Source: Loripinus fragilis (Eukaryota; Mollusca; Bivalvia; Lucinida; Lucinidae). Taken from it: 64,000 bases of DNA. Under the pieces are notes generated by a model. It searched no databases and was not told where the DNA came from. It saw only the letters and a list, made by a program, of their open reading frames with translations. Made by a program: the position numbers and the translations under genes. How positions within the stretch are numbered: position 1 is the first letter of the stretch; each line of letters begins with the position of its first letter. This document shows, in pieces, positions 20,815 to 30,488 of the stretch. The stretch is taken from positions 54,429,672-54,493,671 of the forward strand of contig OZ026517.1 in assembly GCA_964019695.1 (NCBI GenBank), given 5' to 3'.

Positions 20815-23532
20815 TTAAGTCGGAACCATCATAGAGTCTGAAGTCCGACCCACCGGCGTGCAATTAAAGAGGAAAGCAAAGATGCCAACTGTGATTGGGT
20901 TGACTACCAAGCATGCAGTCTGTTGCAATACATTAATGTTATAGCCAATCTTTTTATAATGGGAAATTATTTTAATGAACTGCGCTGAAAAATTATTAGA
21001 GCCAATAATCTTCTTCAACTTATACACCAAGTCACCATAGAAATCAGGTTCCGAAAGTCCTTGGCGCAAGAAAGATTTAAGTCCAACTTGGAATTTAGAA
21101 ATCAAATCAAAGTATCGTCTATAAAATTTTGAAAATGTTTTGCGAAGTTTATGATACCGATAGCCCTGTTTAAGAAGTTTCTGAGTTAACAATTTATTGC
21201 GAGTGTTGAAGTCAGTGACATAGCTAGATGCTCTAGCAAAACGAATGAGTTGAGAGATATAGACTCCATAGGATGTAGAACGAGGAACATCACCATCTAA
21301 AAATGGGAAATTGACAATTTCAAAATCAAAGTCGTCACGTTTATCATAAATTTTGGTAGAAACAATACCATTAGAAATTGACAAATGCAAGTCTAAAAAT
21401 GAGGCTTCGGTATCAGAGGCTTTATTAAGTTGGAGCTCTGAAGGGTATATTTGACTAACCATATTTTCAAAATAAACATTATTAATATTTAAAATATCGT
21501 CCAAATATCTGGAAGTAGTGTTAAACGCATCAATAACATCAGCCTGCTTATCATCAGAAAGAGACATCATAAAGTCCCTTTCATAACAAAACAGGAATAA
21601 ATCTGCAACCAGGGGAGCACAATTAGTGCCCATAGGAATCCCAACTACTTGTCTATAGAGCTTGGTGCCAAATCGAATAAAAATGTTGTCCAACAAAAAG
21701 GTCAGCGCATCACATACATTTTGACACGACCATGCATGATATTTTTTAGGTTTTTCTGAAGTAAAAAATGCATTTCTGTCACTACATGCAAGGTAAGGAG
21801 AGCCTTCTCTCTGGAAGGTTCTTTCAATAAGATCAATAACTTTATCTTTAATTAAATTATGAGGTAAAGTAGTGTAAAGAGTAGAAAAATCATAAGTAGA
21901 CAAAGTGGTCGCATTGAAATCTCTAGCTTTAAGTTTATCTAAAATTTCACCTGAATTTTTAATCGACCAAAATAGGTTTTTACCGGATCTCTCATATACT
22001 TTTTCACAATATTTGATAACATGTTTTTTAACAGCTGTAAGACACGAGGTTAACAATTTAGAAAGTTCTGTAGTCGTACAAGAACTAGAATTTGCAATAA
22101 ATCTTGCTTTATAGGGTTTTTTATGGAGTTTAGGTAACCAGTACAACGTAGGAACTTTGTCTTGATTTTCTTTAGCTTTGACACCAAAATGTAGGGCTGT
22201 ATGACTACCATGCCCATCAACAATCACCCTTTCACTTAAAGAAGGCTGCAGTTTATAGGCATTAGTGTCAACAAGCTCACGCTTAAGAGTATTAATATAA
22301 TACAATCGTCATACAACTACAACATTGTTAGCAGCTTTATCTGCTGGAACCAAAACATAGTTCATATGAAAATCCTGGATACCTCGTTTAAGATGACGAA
22401 AAGAAGATTTAGGTTTAGGGGGCAAAAGATGTGTATTACGAGAGTAAAATGAAATACGAGTATCAATAATTTTAAAAATGTTAATCTTCCATTCCTTCAA
22501 AGCATCAGGTTCAACATTTTCCCGTTTGCACCATCGATTACTGAAGTCATTTAAAGAAGCAGCGATCTCTCTACGACATTTAGAGAAATCAATATTAGAG
22601 GGAAATCTATATTTAGGACCTTTAGAAATGATATTGCGAACTCTAGCGTCAGGAATGACATTTAGATTACCTGTAATAACATGCCCTGCAGAGGGATATA
22701 AATAATTTGAATTTTTACAATCTCAGGAGGCAGTAGTATTGGAATCTATATCTAAATCATTTACAATTTTATTAAAGTTAAATATCGTAGACCTTATTGG
22801 TTTGTTATATTTATAACAAATGATAGGAGTTTCAGAATTATTAAAGTAATTTGGAATAGATGAAATCACTGAATTATCCTTGAAGATACTATGTAAATCA
22901 ATAAACTCAATACCTTTGTTAATGAATGGAATTTTGATAAAATGTCGTTTATGGTTGACCTCAGAATCGATATAAGGACTAAGGAAATGTTGAACATAAC
23001 ACCTTGTAAGGAGTGCTGCTTTATATAATTTATTTGCTCTATCATAAAGTTTATTAGCCTCTAACTCTAAACTGCGTAAAACTGAGATAGGCAAGGAACT
23101 TAAAAATGAAAATAAGCCATGTCGACCATGATTAGTTAAAGCCAAAGAAAGATCCTTTAGAGAAGTATTTAAGCGTTTTTCAGTACAAATTTTGCGCTTA
23201 ATGTTGCCATTTTTACGTTTACCATGAGATCTACTTTTACGTTTTTTACATTCCAAAACAGAAAAAACATCAAAATCTGGCATTTTAGAAATGTTGCCTT
23301 CATGGTATATATTATCATTAAAGCCTAAAGGAAAAGGTGATTGCAAAAATTTAATCCATTTAAGTTCAGTTTCATGTCTCTTAATATTTTTTAATCTAGT
23401 TGATGAATTAGGATCATATATAATTTTTTCAACAGGCTGAATTTCAATTTTACTAGGTGAATGACCATTATTTTTGAACCCATATTTAATCAGGTCGTTG
23501 ATCCCATGACACTGACATTCTGTTTCTGCTTT
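20815..23532 (-). CDS. Naiad endonuclease/reverse transcriptase with in-frame TGA codons
   Basis: One reading frame of about 905 codons broken only by two TGA codons, at 22723-22725 and 22309-22311. From the N-terminus it has the C-terminal part of the endonuclease (ECQCHGINDLIKYG; RHETELKWIKFLQSPFPLGF), a basic linker, then a Cys-rich spot reading S-stop-D-C followed by GHVITGNLNV and NYVLVPADKAANNVVVV-stop. The RT domain follows: YWLPKLHKKPYKARF, motif A YDFSTLYTTLP, motif B GIPMGTNCAPLVADLF, motif C YLDD, and the conserved C-terminus LVVNPITVG. Both TGA codons fall where related Naiads have cysteine, including the first Cys of the CxC motif. Published clam Naiads encode selenocysteines, so these may be Sec codons rather than lesions. 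The GIY-YIG catalytic start is missing; upstream of 23521 the frame meets TAG and TGA. Reverse transcribes element RNA for reinsertion; this copy is probably inactive. Confidence 0.8.
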
Positions 23533-23860
23533 TGAAGAATGCTAAGGATTCAAGTTATAGCTTAGTCAATTTTTTTGACCCTGGCACTGGCCACGCAAAC
23601 AAAGAAAAATAAGTCTTTTGATGCCAAAAGAGGAGGATCACACGAAATGCTTATAAGTGATGTTTGTCACAATTATCAATTTTAAAAAGTAATCTTAATT
23701 AATGTAACATATAACACCATAGGAAGCTGTATATTTTTTAAAAAAACTTTCTTATGTATCAAAGGTATTCAGCATGCAAACTACATGAATAATTGTAATA
23801 AAAAGATAGTTTAATGTCTTCTTTCTGTTTCTCAGACTTTCAATTCATTTATTCTTAAAT
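23533..23860. other. Interior of the large transposon, downstream of the Naiad
   Basis: Resumes the host transposon. No intact open frame. The element's right subterminal repeats start just after. Confidence 0.4.
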
Positions 23861-25111
23861 TGATATGGTAACATACATATCATACCTTTACAGGCTAACC
23901 TCCTAGTTAATAGAGTGCAAACATCTCTTATTTGATGCAGCTTGAATTGTTCTTTAAGGTATGATATGCCTGCACAATTTCCAAAGGGGAGGAGAGGAAC
24001 AGGATTGTACTTGATCACTTTGCAGTCCTAATACTATGCCATGATTCTACTGGTTGTGATGAAATGGGTGATCATTTTTGCCATAGAAGCAGACACAATG
24101 ATAGACATTGTATGGGTGACTTGAATAAAGATTGTTTTTGAATAATTATATTTAATAGGAATATTTATTAAATTGTGTCATTTAAATGAGAACTATTATT
24201 TTCTATCTATAGGTCTAAATATTTTAATATTATTGGCATTAGGAAATATGTTATAAAAAAAGATTATATATAACATCTGTAACACAATTCCATTGGCTTG
24301 TTATCAGCAATGACTAATTACTAAGACTAAGGCACCAGAGGCTAGAGATTAATAGGAAACATGTGAAAAATAGATGTAGTATTTTTTCCAAAATATCATC
24401 TCTTACTTCATAGACAATTTCCTTGCTCAGTCATTATGCCATGTAACATACGTTACATACTTTGATAAGTGCTCTGATCCTGATGTCACACTTGCAAATG
24501 TATGATTCTTTATTGCATTAGCAAGACAGTTCCAAAAATGTAAGATATCCACGAGCATCAAATATTTTCATATACTTTTCTTCAATAATAGATACCAAAA
24601 TTGGATACTTAAAATTGGGGGTAGGGTTGTTTAAAAGCTCATATAAAACAATATATTTGAGATAGAAAAGCAAACTTTGTTTTTTCTATTAGTCAAATGA
24701 GTATTTTAGTAAACTAAGATTAAAAACACTTGTAGAAATGCACAAATCGTCTGTAAAATTAAATGATGTTAGTCACGATTTCAACTTTCAAAGGGGAAAT
24801 TTAATCTATGTAACGCATATAACACCATTGAAGGCTGTAATTTTTGTAAAAATGCTGCTTTTATGTAGCTTAGGCAGTCAGCTTGCAAACTACATAAGAA
24901 ATTTGAATAATTAAATGGTTTAATGTCTTCTTTCTGTAGCTCAAACTTTCATTTTGATTTTTTCCTTAGTTTGTTACAGTAACATATGTAACAGGCTGTC
25001 ACAGACTAACGCCCGGGAGCACAGAGTGCAAACATCTCTTAAAAGATGCGGCTTGAAATTTTCTTCAAGATAAGATATGTCTGCAAAATTCCCTAGGGGG
25101 GGGGCAGGACC
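23690..25111. repeat. Right arm: inverted subterminal repeats
   Basis: Two to three inverted copies of the end unit, with GTAACATATAACACC-like and GCTGTAA blocks at ~23700 and ~24810. Palindrome-type GTAACATA.GTTAC motifs lie near 24440 and 24980. TTAGTCTGT/CAGACTAACG and AGAGTGCAAACATCTCTTA blocks lie near 23920 and 25030. Mirrors the left arm at 16931-18350. Confidence 0.7.
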
Positions 25112-25213
25112 TTTTTTTAGCTCGAAGTCTATACGGCTAGTACGCGAATACCTCTTTCATTTTTTGTATTGGAGGGAATCAATATTTAGCCCAATGACTG
25201 CTTAAAGTTTGTA

Positions 25214-25800
25214 AAGGGTGTTAAGAAAGTTCGTTCCGCAATAAAATTATGTTCCCATTATTTTAGTTATGATGTGTCTAATTACATAAATGTCAAGTCG
25301 ACTCACTTGATAAGAAATAAATAATGGGATGTAAAATCAAATATTTTGTCATGGAATAAATGATCTTCAAAATCCAGTACCCCTCAGAAATTTTTGGGCT
25401 CGAGGAGCAAAATGGGGGTGTATGACAAAGAACCATTGTAATGAAATGACCATAGTGAAAAGAATATTTCCTAATTGGTTAAGAAACCCTAAATGGAGTT
25501 GTTATTCATCTTATATGAAACTTTAGTACATTTACAAAACTACAGGGGTGTAAACAACCAGCCAAATAAAAAATGTCACAAGTTTTTGAAAATATAAGAT
25601 TTTTCTAGAACGATTGAAAGAAAGTATCCAAAGTAAATATAATTGTATGAAGACATTCGATGTCAGGCACGCTGCCAGAGGCTATAGATTATCACAGGGG
25701 ATAACATGCTCATGAAAAATGCAATTTTATAGCATCTTTTCCTTTTTAAATGATTCGAAATTCTATGATGAAGAGCGGAACGAACTTTCTTAACACCCTT
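25214..25800. mobile_element. 587-bp MITE with perfect 26-bp inverted ends
   Basis: AAGGGTGTTAAGAAAGTTCG... at the left end is exactly complementary to the right end over 26 bp. TA is duplicated at 25212-25213 and 25801-25802. Across it the tandem-repeat unit reads continuously (GTTTGTA/GATTACAATGAAGG). No transposase; Tc1/mariner type by its TA target. Confidence 0.9.
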
Positions 25801-26224
25801 TAGATTACAATGAAGGTTTCAAATCATCGATATCATCTACGAGTAAAAGGCCAATGTCACATATACTTAACAATCTATCTTCGTCTCCTAATGTGAACCA
25901 TTCTTCATTTTTGACCGAATGTGATCTGTAGAATTTCATATTTCGCGCAAAGACTACCATGGCATGTGGGTGAACAATACAGATACATGTATGACATTGG
26001 ATCAAGTAAGCTTAAAATCTGTCTTGTTTCTCATAACTCTAACTCCTCTTTCACTCTTTAATGGTAGGTGTTTATATTTTATACAATGTAAAGATTGTGA
26101 CAACGGTTCCAGATCACCATTACCAGGGACTATCTATATCAAAAAATGAGTCCTTGATATGACCTAGGAGTCAAAGAGGTCAAAATACTTAAAACCTATC
26201 TACAGCTCGTAGTGCGAACTCTTC

Positions 26225-26332
26225 TCAGCAGACAAGTGACGTCAATAAAACGTCTTATCGACGTCAATTCGACGTCATGACGTCGCATTGACGTTGCTCT
26301 AACGTTGTTTTAAGGTTGTGTGCCCGCTGGGT
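26225..26332. mobile_element. Short CGTC-rich interspersed element
   Basis: From CAGCAGACAAGTGACGTC to GTGTGCCCGCTGGG, with repeated GACGTCA and ACGTTG. It interrupts an array unit between ACTCTTCTC and TTTCATTTTTT. A related longer element with the same end, GTGTGCCTGCTGGG, lies at 53273-53716. Confidence 0.65.
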
Positions 26333-26482
26333 TCTTTCATTTTTTTACCAAGGGTGTTCATATTTGGCTCAATGATTGCCTATGGTGTGTAAATTGAAAC
26401 AAAGGTATCGTAAAATGAATATGACCTTAGAGTCAAAGGTCAAGGTCAAATACAATGTATATTAAAAATAAAAAAAATAGAC

Positions 26483-26619
26483 ACCAGAGGCGAGTTCAAT
26501 AATGCGAGTGCTCGCCGAGCGCTCGTTGATTGGTACCTATCTTTATTCATAATGTGTGAAGCCTGACATCAGTACAACGAGCGCCCGAGAGCGCTCGCAT
26601 TATTGAACTTGCCTCCGGT
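26483..26619. mobile_element. GC-rich fold-back MITE
   Basis: ACCAGAGGCGAGTTCAATAA at 26483 pairs with TTATTGAACTTGCCTCCGGT ending at 26619. The arms extend about 45 bp through GCGAGTGCTC and CGAGCGCTCGTTG. Distinctly more GC-rich than its surroundings. Confidence 0.75.
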
Positions 26620-27257
26620 TATATTGTGATAAATTACAACGATAGTTTTCAGATTACTGCTACGACCCAGGAGTCGAACATTAATGTCAAATTTATTTGA
26701 TATATGTTATATTCCTCTTCATGTTTTGATAGAGGATTGTTATATTAAGCACAATGGTTGCGTATGATATGAAGATTACAGTGCAGGTTTCAAATTACCA
26801 ATATGACGCGCTATAGAAATAATGAATGGTGGCGGCGTGTAACATGTCGATATAAATGTCCTTTGAGTTAAGGTCAAGGCCACATATACTTCAAGTCTCT
26901 CTTACGACTCCAAAAGCGAACTCTTCTTTTGTTTATTTTTACCACGTGTGTTTATATTTAGCACAATGATTGCCTATCGTGTGTAAATTACAACAAAGGA
27001 TTCAAAAATCACCCAATATTACCTTGGAGTCAAAGGCTAATGTCAAATTCACTCAAAATCTGCAATATGGCTCACCCTTAACTCCTTTTACAGTAAAGGT
27101 GTTCATGTATGGTTCAGTGGTGTGTAAATTTAAACGGAAGGTTTCAGATCACCGATGTGACCTTGGAGTCAGAGGCCAAGGTCATATATATTAAGATATG
27201 TATATTGGCTCATAATGCAAACTCATCTTCTATTTTGACCAAGTGTGTTCATATTTG

Positions 27258-27580
27258 GCACAATTATTACCTAGCAGCGCTACTGCCATGCTTGATGAAC
27301 TGGGTTGGGACTCTCTCCAAGGTCGGCAACAACAAGGCTAAGCTACAATGTCCTCCCGAAGTGTGTATGACCTGGTTTGTGCTCCATCTACGCCATTTTT
27401 GACCCTGACCTCCGTCAGTGCTACAAGAGGTAACAAGGTGAAAATTTCTTGTACCACAGCCGTCCGTGAACGCACACATGTACTCATTTCCCTCAGTAAT
27501 ACGAAGATCTGGAATCAATTGCCACAGCATACTGTATCAGCACCTAGCTTAGAGGCGTACAAGCTGCTGCTCTAGAGATC
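27258..27580 (+). pseudogene. LINE 3' coding fragment (CR1/Jockey-like)
   Basis: Frame-shifted but readable as the tail found after the reverse transcriptase of Jockey/CR1-type LINEs. It has an AMLDELGWDSLQGRQQQGK-like start, then SSRSVYDLVCAPSTPFLTL, ISLSNTKIWNQLPQHTV and SAPSLEAYKLLL before a stop at ~27575. No RT core remains. It lies immediately before a second LINE of another lineage. Confidence 0.75.
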
Positions 27581-27604
27581 TATCATGTAAACAAGAGTCG
27601 TTTT

Positions 27605-29934
27605 AACATGTACATTGTCTGTTTCAAACTGCACCACAGGTACGTTTCCGGCGACACATGTACAGCAAAGTTCGACTATACCCCTTTTTGGCAAGCGCTA
27701 AAAACTTTGGGATATAAAAATAAATCAAATGAAAGCTCTAAAGTTGTTTTAAAAATTGATAATGAAACTTGTGATGATTCCAAAACAGTTGCAGACCATT
27801 TTAATACATTTTTTACAAATATAGCTTAAGATCTTGTAAGCAAATTGCAAAGTGCAAGTAACATTTTGTCAGTTGGATCTTTTTTAGAATTTTTTACAGT
27901 CCAAGAAACCCGCAAAATTATACCTTCCACATCAAAGAAATCAGTGAAGATTTTGTTTTTAAAGAATTAAAAAGGCTGAGTGTGAGCAAAAGCACAGGTC
28001 TAGATGGCTTACCTGCTAGGTTTATTAAAGATGGTGCTGAATTTCTCAAAACACCTATCTCTATTATCATTAATAAGTCCATCAACTCAGGAATTTGTTT
28101 TAGAGGAGATGAAGTTTGCTAGGGTAAGACCCATTTTTTAAGAAAAATAGCCCAGTAGATGTTAGCAATTACAGGCCTGTCAGTATTCTTAGCATAGTTT
28201 CCAAAATTCTTGAAAGATCTATTTCTACTGAATTGAATGATTTTATAAAAGAAAATAACCTTTTATATGAGTATCAGTCAGGTTTTAGAGGCAGTTATTC
28301 AACAGATACCTGTCTAATCCACCTTCTAGACTACATCAAAGGCAATAATGCAAAGGGACTGTATACAGGAATGATCATGATTGACTTACAGAAAACATTT
28401 GACACTGTTGATCATACAATTCTTTGTAAAAAAAAAGTAGAGGGCATGGGGGTTGTTTCAATAAACTGGTTCAAATCATATTTAGCAAAAAGACAGCAAG
28501 TAGTTACTATTAATGGGGTCACATCAAGTCCAGGCTTTGTAAATATTGATCTTCCTCAAGGAAGTATACTTGGGCCATTACTCTTTTTATGCGATGTGAA
28601 TGATATGTACATCAGTGTCAGTGCTGACTGTAAGTTATTTTATGCTGATGATAGTGCCATACTTTTTAGCCATAAGGACCCAGATGTAATATCACAAAAA
28701 CTGTCTGAAGTAATTGAGTCACGCTCAAACTGGTTAGTAGATAATAAATTGTCCTTACATCTAGGCAAGACAGGATGTGTCCTATTTGGACCTCGCTGAA
28801 AACTTAACAACATCAAAAGCTTCAATGTAAAATGCAAGGAACAAATTATCAAGTCGCAGGATAGTCTAAGATATCTTGGACTCTATATTGATAAATACAT
28901 GAGTTGTGAAAAGATAGTTAATTCCATTATTGGAAAAGTAAATTAAAGGTTGAAGTTTTTAAATAGAAATTGTAGAAGTTTGAACAGCTCAACAAGGTTA
29001 ACTCTGTCAACAGCTCTTATATAATGTTACTTTGATTAATCATGTTCCTCTTGGTATGGTGGCTTAAATAAATCCTTAAGATACAAACTTCAGGTGGTTC
29101 AAAATAAGGTAATGAGGTTTATCCTAAATCTGTAACCCATGACAAGGATAAGCTATTCCATATTGTCTGAAATAAAAATGCTTAAGGTAGAGGATAGAGC
29201 AAAACAATTGAGGTTGAATCATGTTTTTAATGTTTACCATGAGCTTGCTCCACAGTACCTAAGCCAACATTTCTTAAGAGTAGCAGATAGCCACTCCTAC
29301 AGAACAAGGGGTAGTTTATTCAATTTTGTAGTACCTTCCATAAAGGGCTGTGATTCTCATACATTTTATTACAATGCAATTTTAGACTGGAACAGTTAAC
29401 CAGGTGATATCAAATAAATTACAAACAAATCTTCTTGTAAAACTGCTGTAAAAAGGCATCCTTTGACTGCTGGTCAGCTGGTCAGCCAAGAGAAGCAGGT
29501 ATTTATAACTATTTTAAGCAGACATATTAGATATTTTTAACATCGCTGTATTATAAAAATCTATCTGTGATCATTTAGGTATATAGGATCAGACTTTTAT
29601 AGATGCTACACTAAATGACAAATTCTGTTATATTTAATAATTCAACAATTAAAGGCTCTTTTCATATTTAAATTTGCAATCTGTATTGTTTAACTACAGG
29701 ATCCCATTGGAAATAAGCCATTCAATTGGCTTTCATGGGTTATCCTAGGTTATGAAATCAGAATCATTTTATACAATATGTCTTTAAGTATATCAGTTTT
29801 CATGTAGCTCTATCAAAGTTTTTATATTTTTATTCTATGTGATTTAATGCGTGTGTATGATATGTGCCATTTAGTATTGATTTATATGTTTATGTCTGAT
29901 CTTGTACCTGAATTAAAATTTAATTGAATTGAAC
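27605..29934 (+). mobile_element. CR1-like non-LTR retrotransposon, 5'-truncated and decayed
   Basis: About 2.3 kb from ~27605 to the tail AATTTAATTGAATTGAA at 29919-29934, with an RT region and a C-terminal region. No endonuclease domain is present, so it is 5'-truncated. The AATTG-type end repeats are typical of CR1/L2-like tails. Confidence 0.8.
27608..29480 (+). pseudogene. CR1-like LINE reverse transcriptase remnant
   Basis: Pieces in order: ADHFNTFFTNIA; LSVSKSTGLDGLPARFIKDG; VSNYRPVSILSIVSKILERS; an open run at 28233-28799 with YQSGFRGSYSTDTCL, MIMIDLQKTFDTVDH, DLPQGSILGPLLFL and the catalytic YADD box in LFYADDSAIL; then SLRYLGLYID, LRYKLQVVQNKVMRFI and, at 29139-29399, a C-terminal region with NHVFNVYHELAPQYLS. 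Motif A keeps its Asp but reads QKTFDT where QKAFDT is usual. Stops or frameshifts lie near 27829, 27950, 28125, 28797, 28945 and 29025. The protein would have copied LINE RNA at the target site. It is inactive here. Confidence 0.85.
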
Positions 29935-29985
29935 CCGGCGGGTGTCCAAGGGATAACTACAGCTACAATGGTTCCAAGTGGAAGA

Positions 29986-30014
29986 AGATAGACAGATAGA
30001 TAGATATACAGACC

Positions 30015-30056
<42 letters not shown>

Positions 30057-30262
30057 GTAGTTAGGCAGGCAGGGTAGGGCAGGGCAGGGCAGGGCAGGGC
30101 AGGGCAGGGCAGGGCAGGGCAGGGCAGGGCAGGGCAGGGCAGGGCAGGGCAGGGGGGATAGGTTAGGTAGGTAGGTAGGTAGGTAGGTAGGTAGGTAGGT
30201 AGGTAGGTAGGTAGGTAGGTAGGTAGGTAGGTAGGTAGGTAGGTAAGTAGGTAGGTACGCCC
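29986..30262. repeat. Four abutting microsatellites
   Basis: GATA repeats (29986-30005), GACA repeats (~30011-30055), GGGCA repeats (about 17 copies, ~30070-30152) and GTAG repeats (about 24 copies, ~30163-30262). The GGGCA run has one G-triplet every 5 bases, the pattern expected of a G-quadruplex former on the + strand. Long open frames on the reverse strand here are repeat artefacts. Confidence 0.95.
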
Positions 30263-30368
30263 ATAAGCACGAGAAGTCTACGCCCACGTGTATAATCGGT
30301 GTTATGGTACCAATTTACACTTCCGGTCATTTCGAAAGTAGGATGTTTCAATTTTTAATCGAACAACT
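30263..30368 (+). promoter_or_regulatory. Presumed MGST3 promoter/5' leader
   Basis: The 106 bp between the microsatellites and the first ATG contain an E-box CACGTG (30285-30290) and an ETS-like ACTTCCGGT (30319-30327). No clear TATA box. A promoter role is inferred from position only. Confidence 0.35.
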
Positions 30369-30488
30369 ATGGAAATAAATGTCCCCGTCGACTATGGATA
30401 CGTCTTGTTGGTCATTTGTATGACCTGGTTTCTACTCAATTGGCTAGAATCACGATCATTTCAGGCAAGGCGTCGATATGAAGTTCCG
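30369..30488 (+). CDS. MGST3: MGST3 alternative first exon 1a
   Basis: 40 codons from ATG to a GTAGGT donor, phase 0. Encodes MEINVPVDYGYVLLVICM and the rest of the first transmembrane helix, ending RRRYEVP, which joins well to YPKMY of exon 2. Homologous to exon 1b (YGYVLLV/YGFVILV; RRRYEV/RKKYEI), so the two are a duplicated first exon. It lies about 107 bp after the microsatellite cluster. Confidence 0.88.

Larger units (their letters stand above)
20282..23532 (-). mobile_element. Naiad Penelope-like retroelement, nearly full length
   Basis: A ~3.25-kb copy on the - strand: coding region from about 23532 down to 20815, then a ~530-bp 3' untranslated region ending AAGTAAGTAA-like at 20282. 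The 5' end stops inside the N-terminal GIY-YIG endonuclease region, so the copy is 5'-truncated. The 3' region is shared with 60653-61186 and 2720-3170. It lies inside the fossil gene of the ~8.2-kb transposon. The N-terminal endonuclease plus C-terminal reverse transcriptase order is that of the Naiad clade. Confidence 0.85.
16931..25111. mobile_element. ~8.2-kb DNA transposon with complex inverted ends
   Basis: The left end CTCCCCCCTAGGGAATTTTG and the inverted right end CCCCTAGGGAATTTTGCAGA open inverted repeats that can be followed for about 380 bp. Shared blocks are GACATATC, TGCACTCTGTGCTC, GGGCGTTAGTCTGT, a GTAACATA.GTTAC palindrome, and GAAGACATTA. The end unit recurs as direct copies inside each arm. 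The middle holds a decayed gene (19620-20281) interrupted by a Naiad (20282-23532). Without the Naiad the element is about 4.9 kb. The superfamily is not known to me. The ends lie inside a tandem-repeat unit, which confirms an insertion. Confidence 0.7.
25112..27257. repeat. ~165-bp tandem array, right block
   Basis: Continuation of the array at 16150-16930 after the large transposon, with roughly 8 diverged units. It is broken by a MITE (25214-25800), a CGTC-rich element (26225-26332) and a fold-back element (26483-26619). The units near 26340-26470 and 26860-27250 are the clearest. Confidence 0.75.

Noticed and set aside
22309..22725. Alternative genetic code with TGA read as an amino acid everywhere
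   Set aside because: The host genes MGST3 and the kinase use no internal TGA, and relics elsewhere decay with TGA as a stop.
29913..30351. Reverse-strand open frames of 124 and 62 residues with YLPT and LPCPA repeats
   Set aside because: Pure translation of the GTAG and GGGCA microsatellites.
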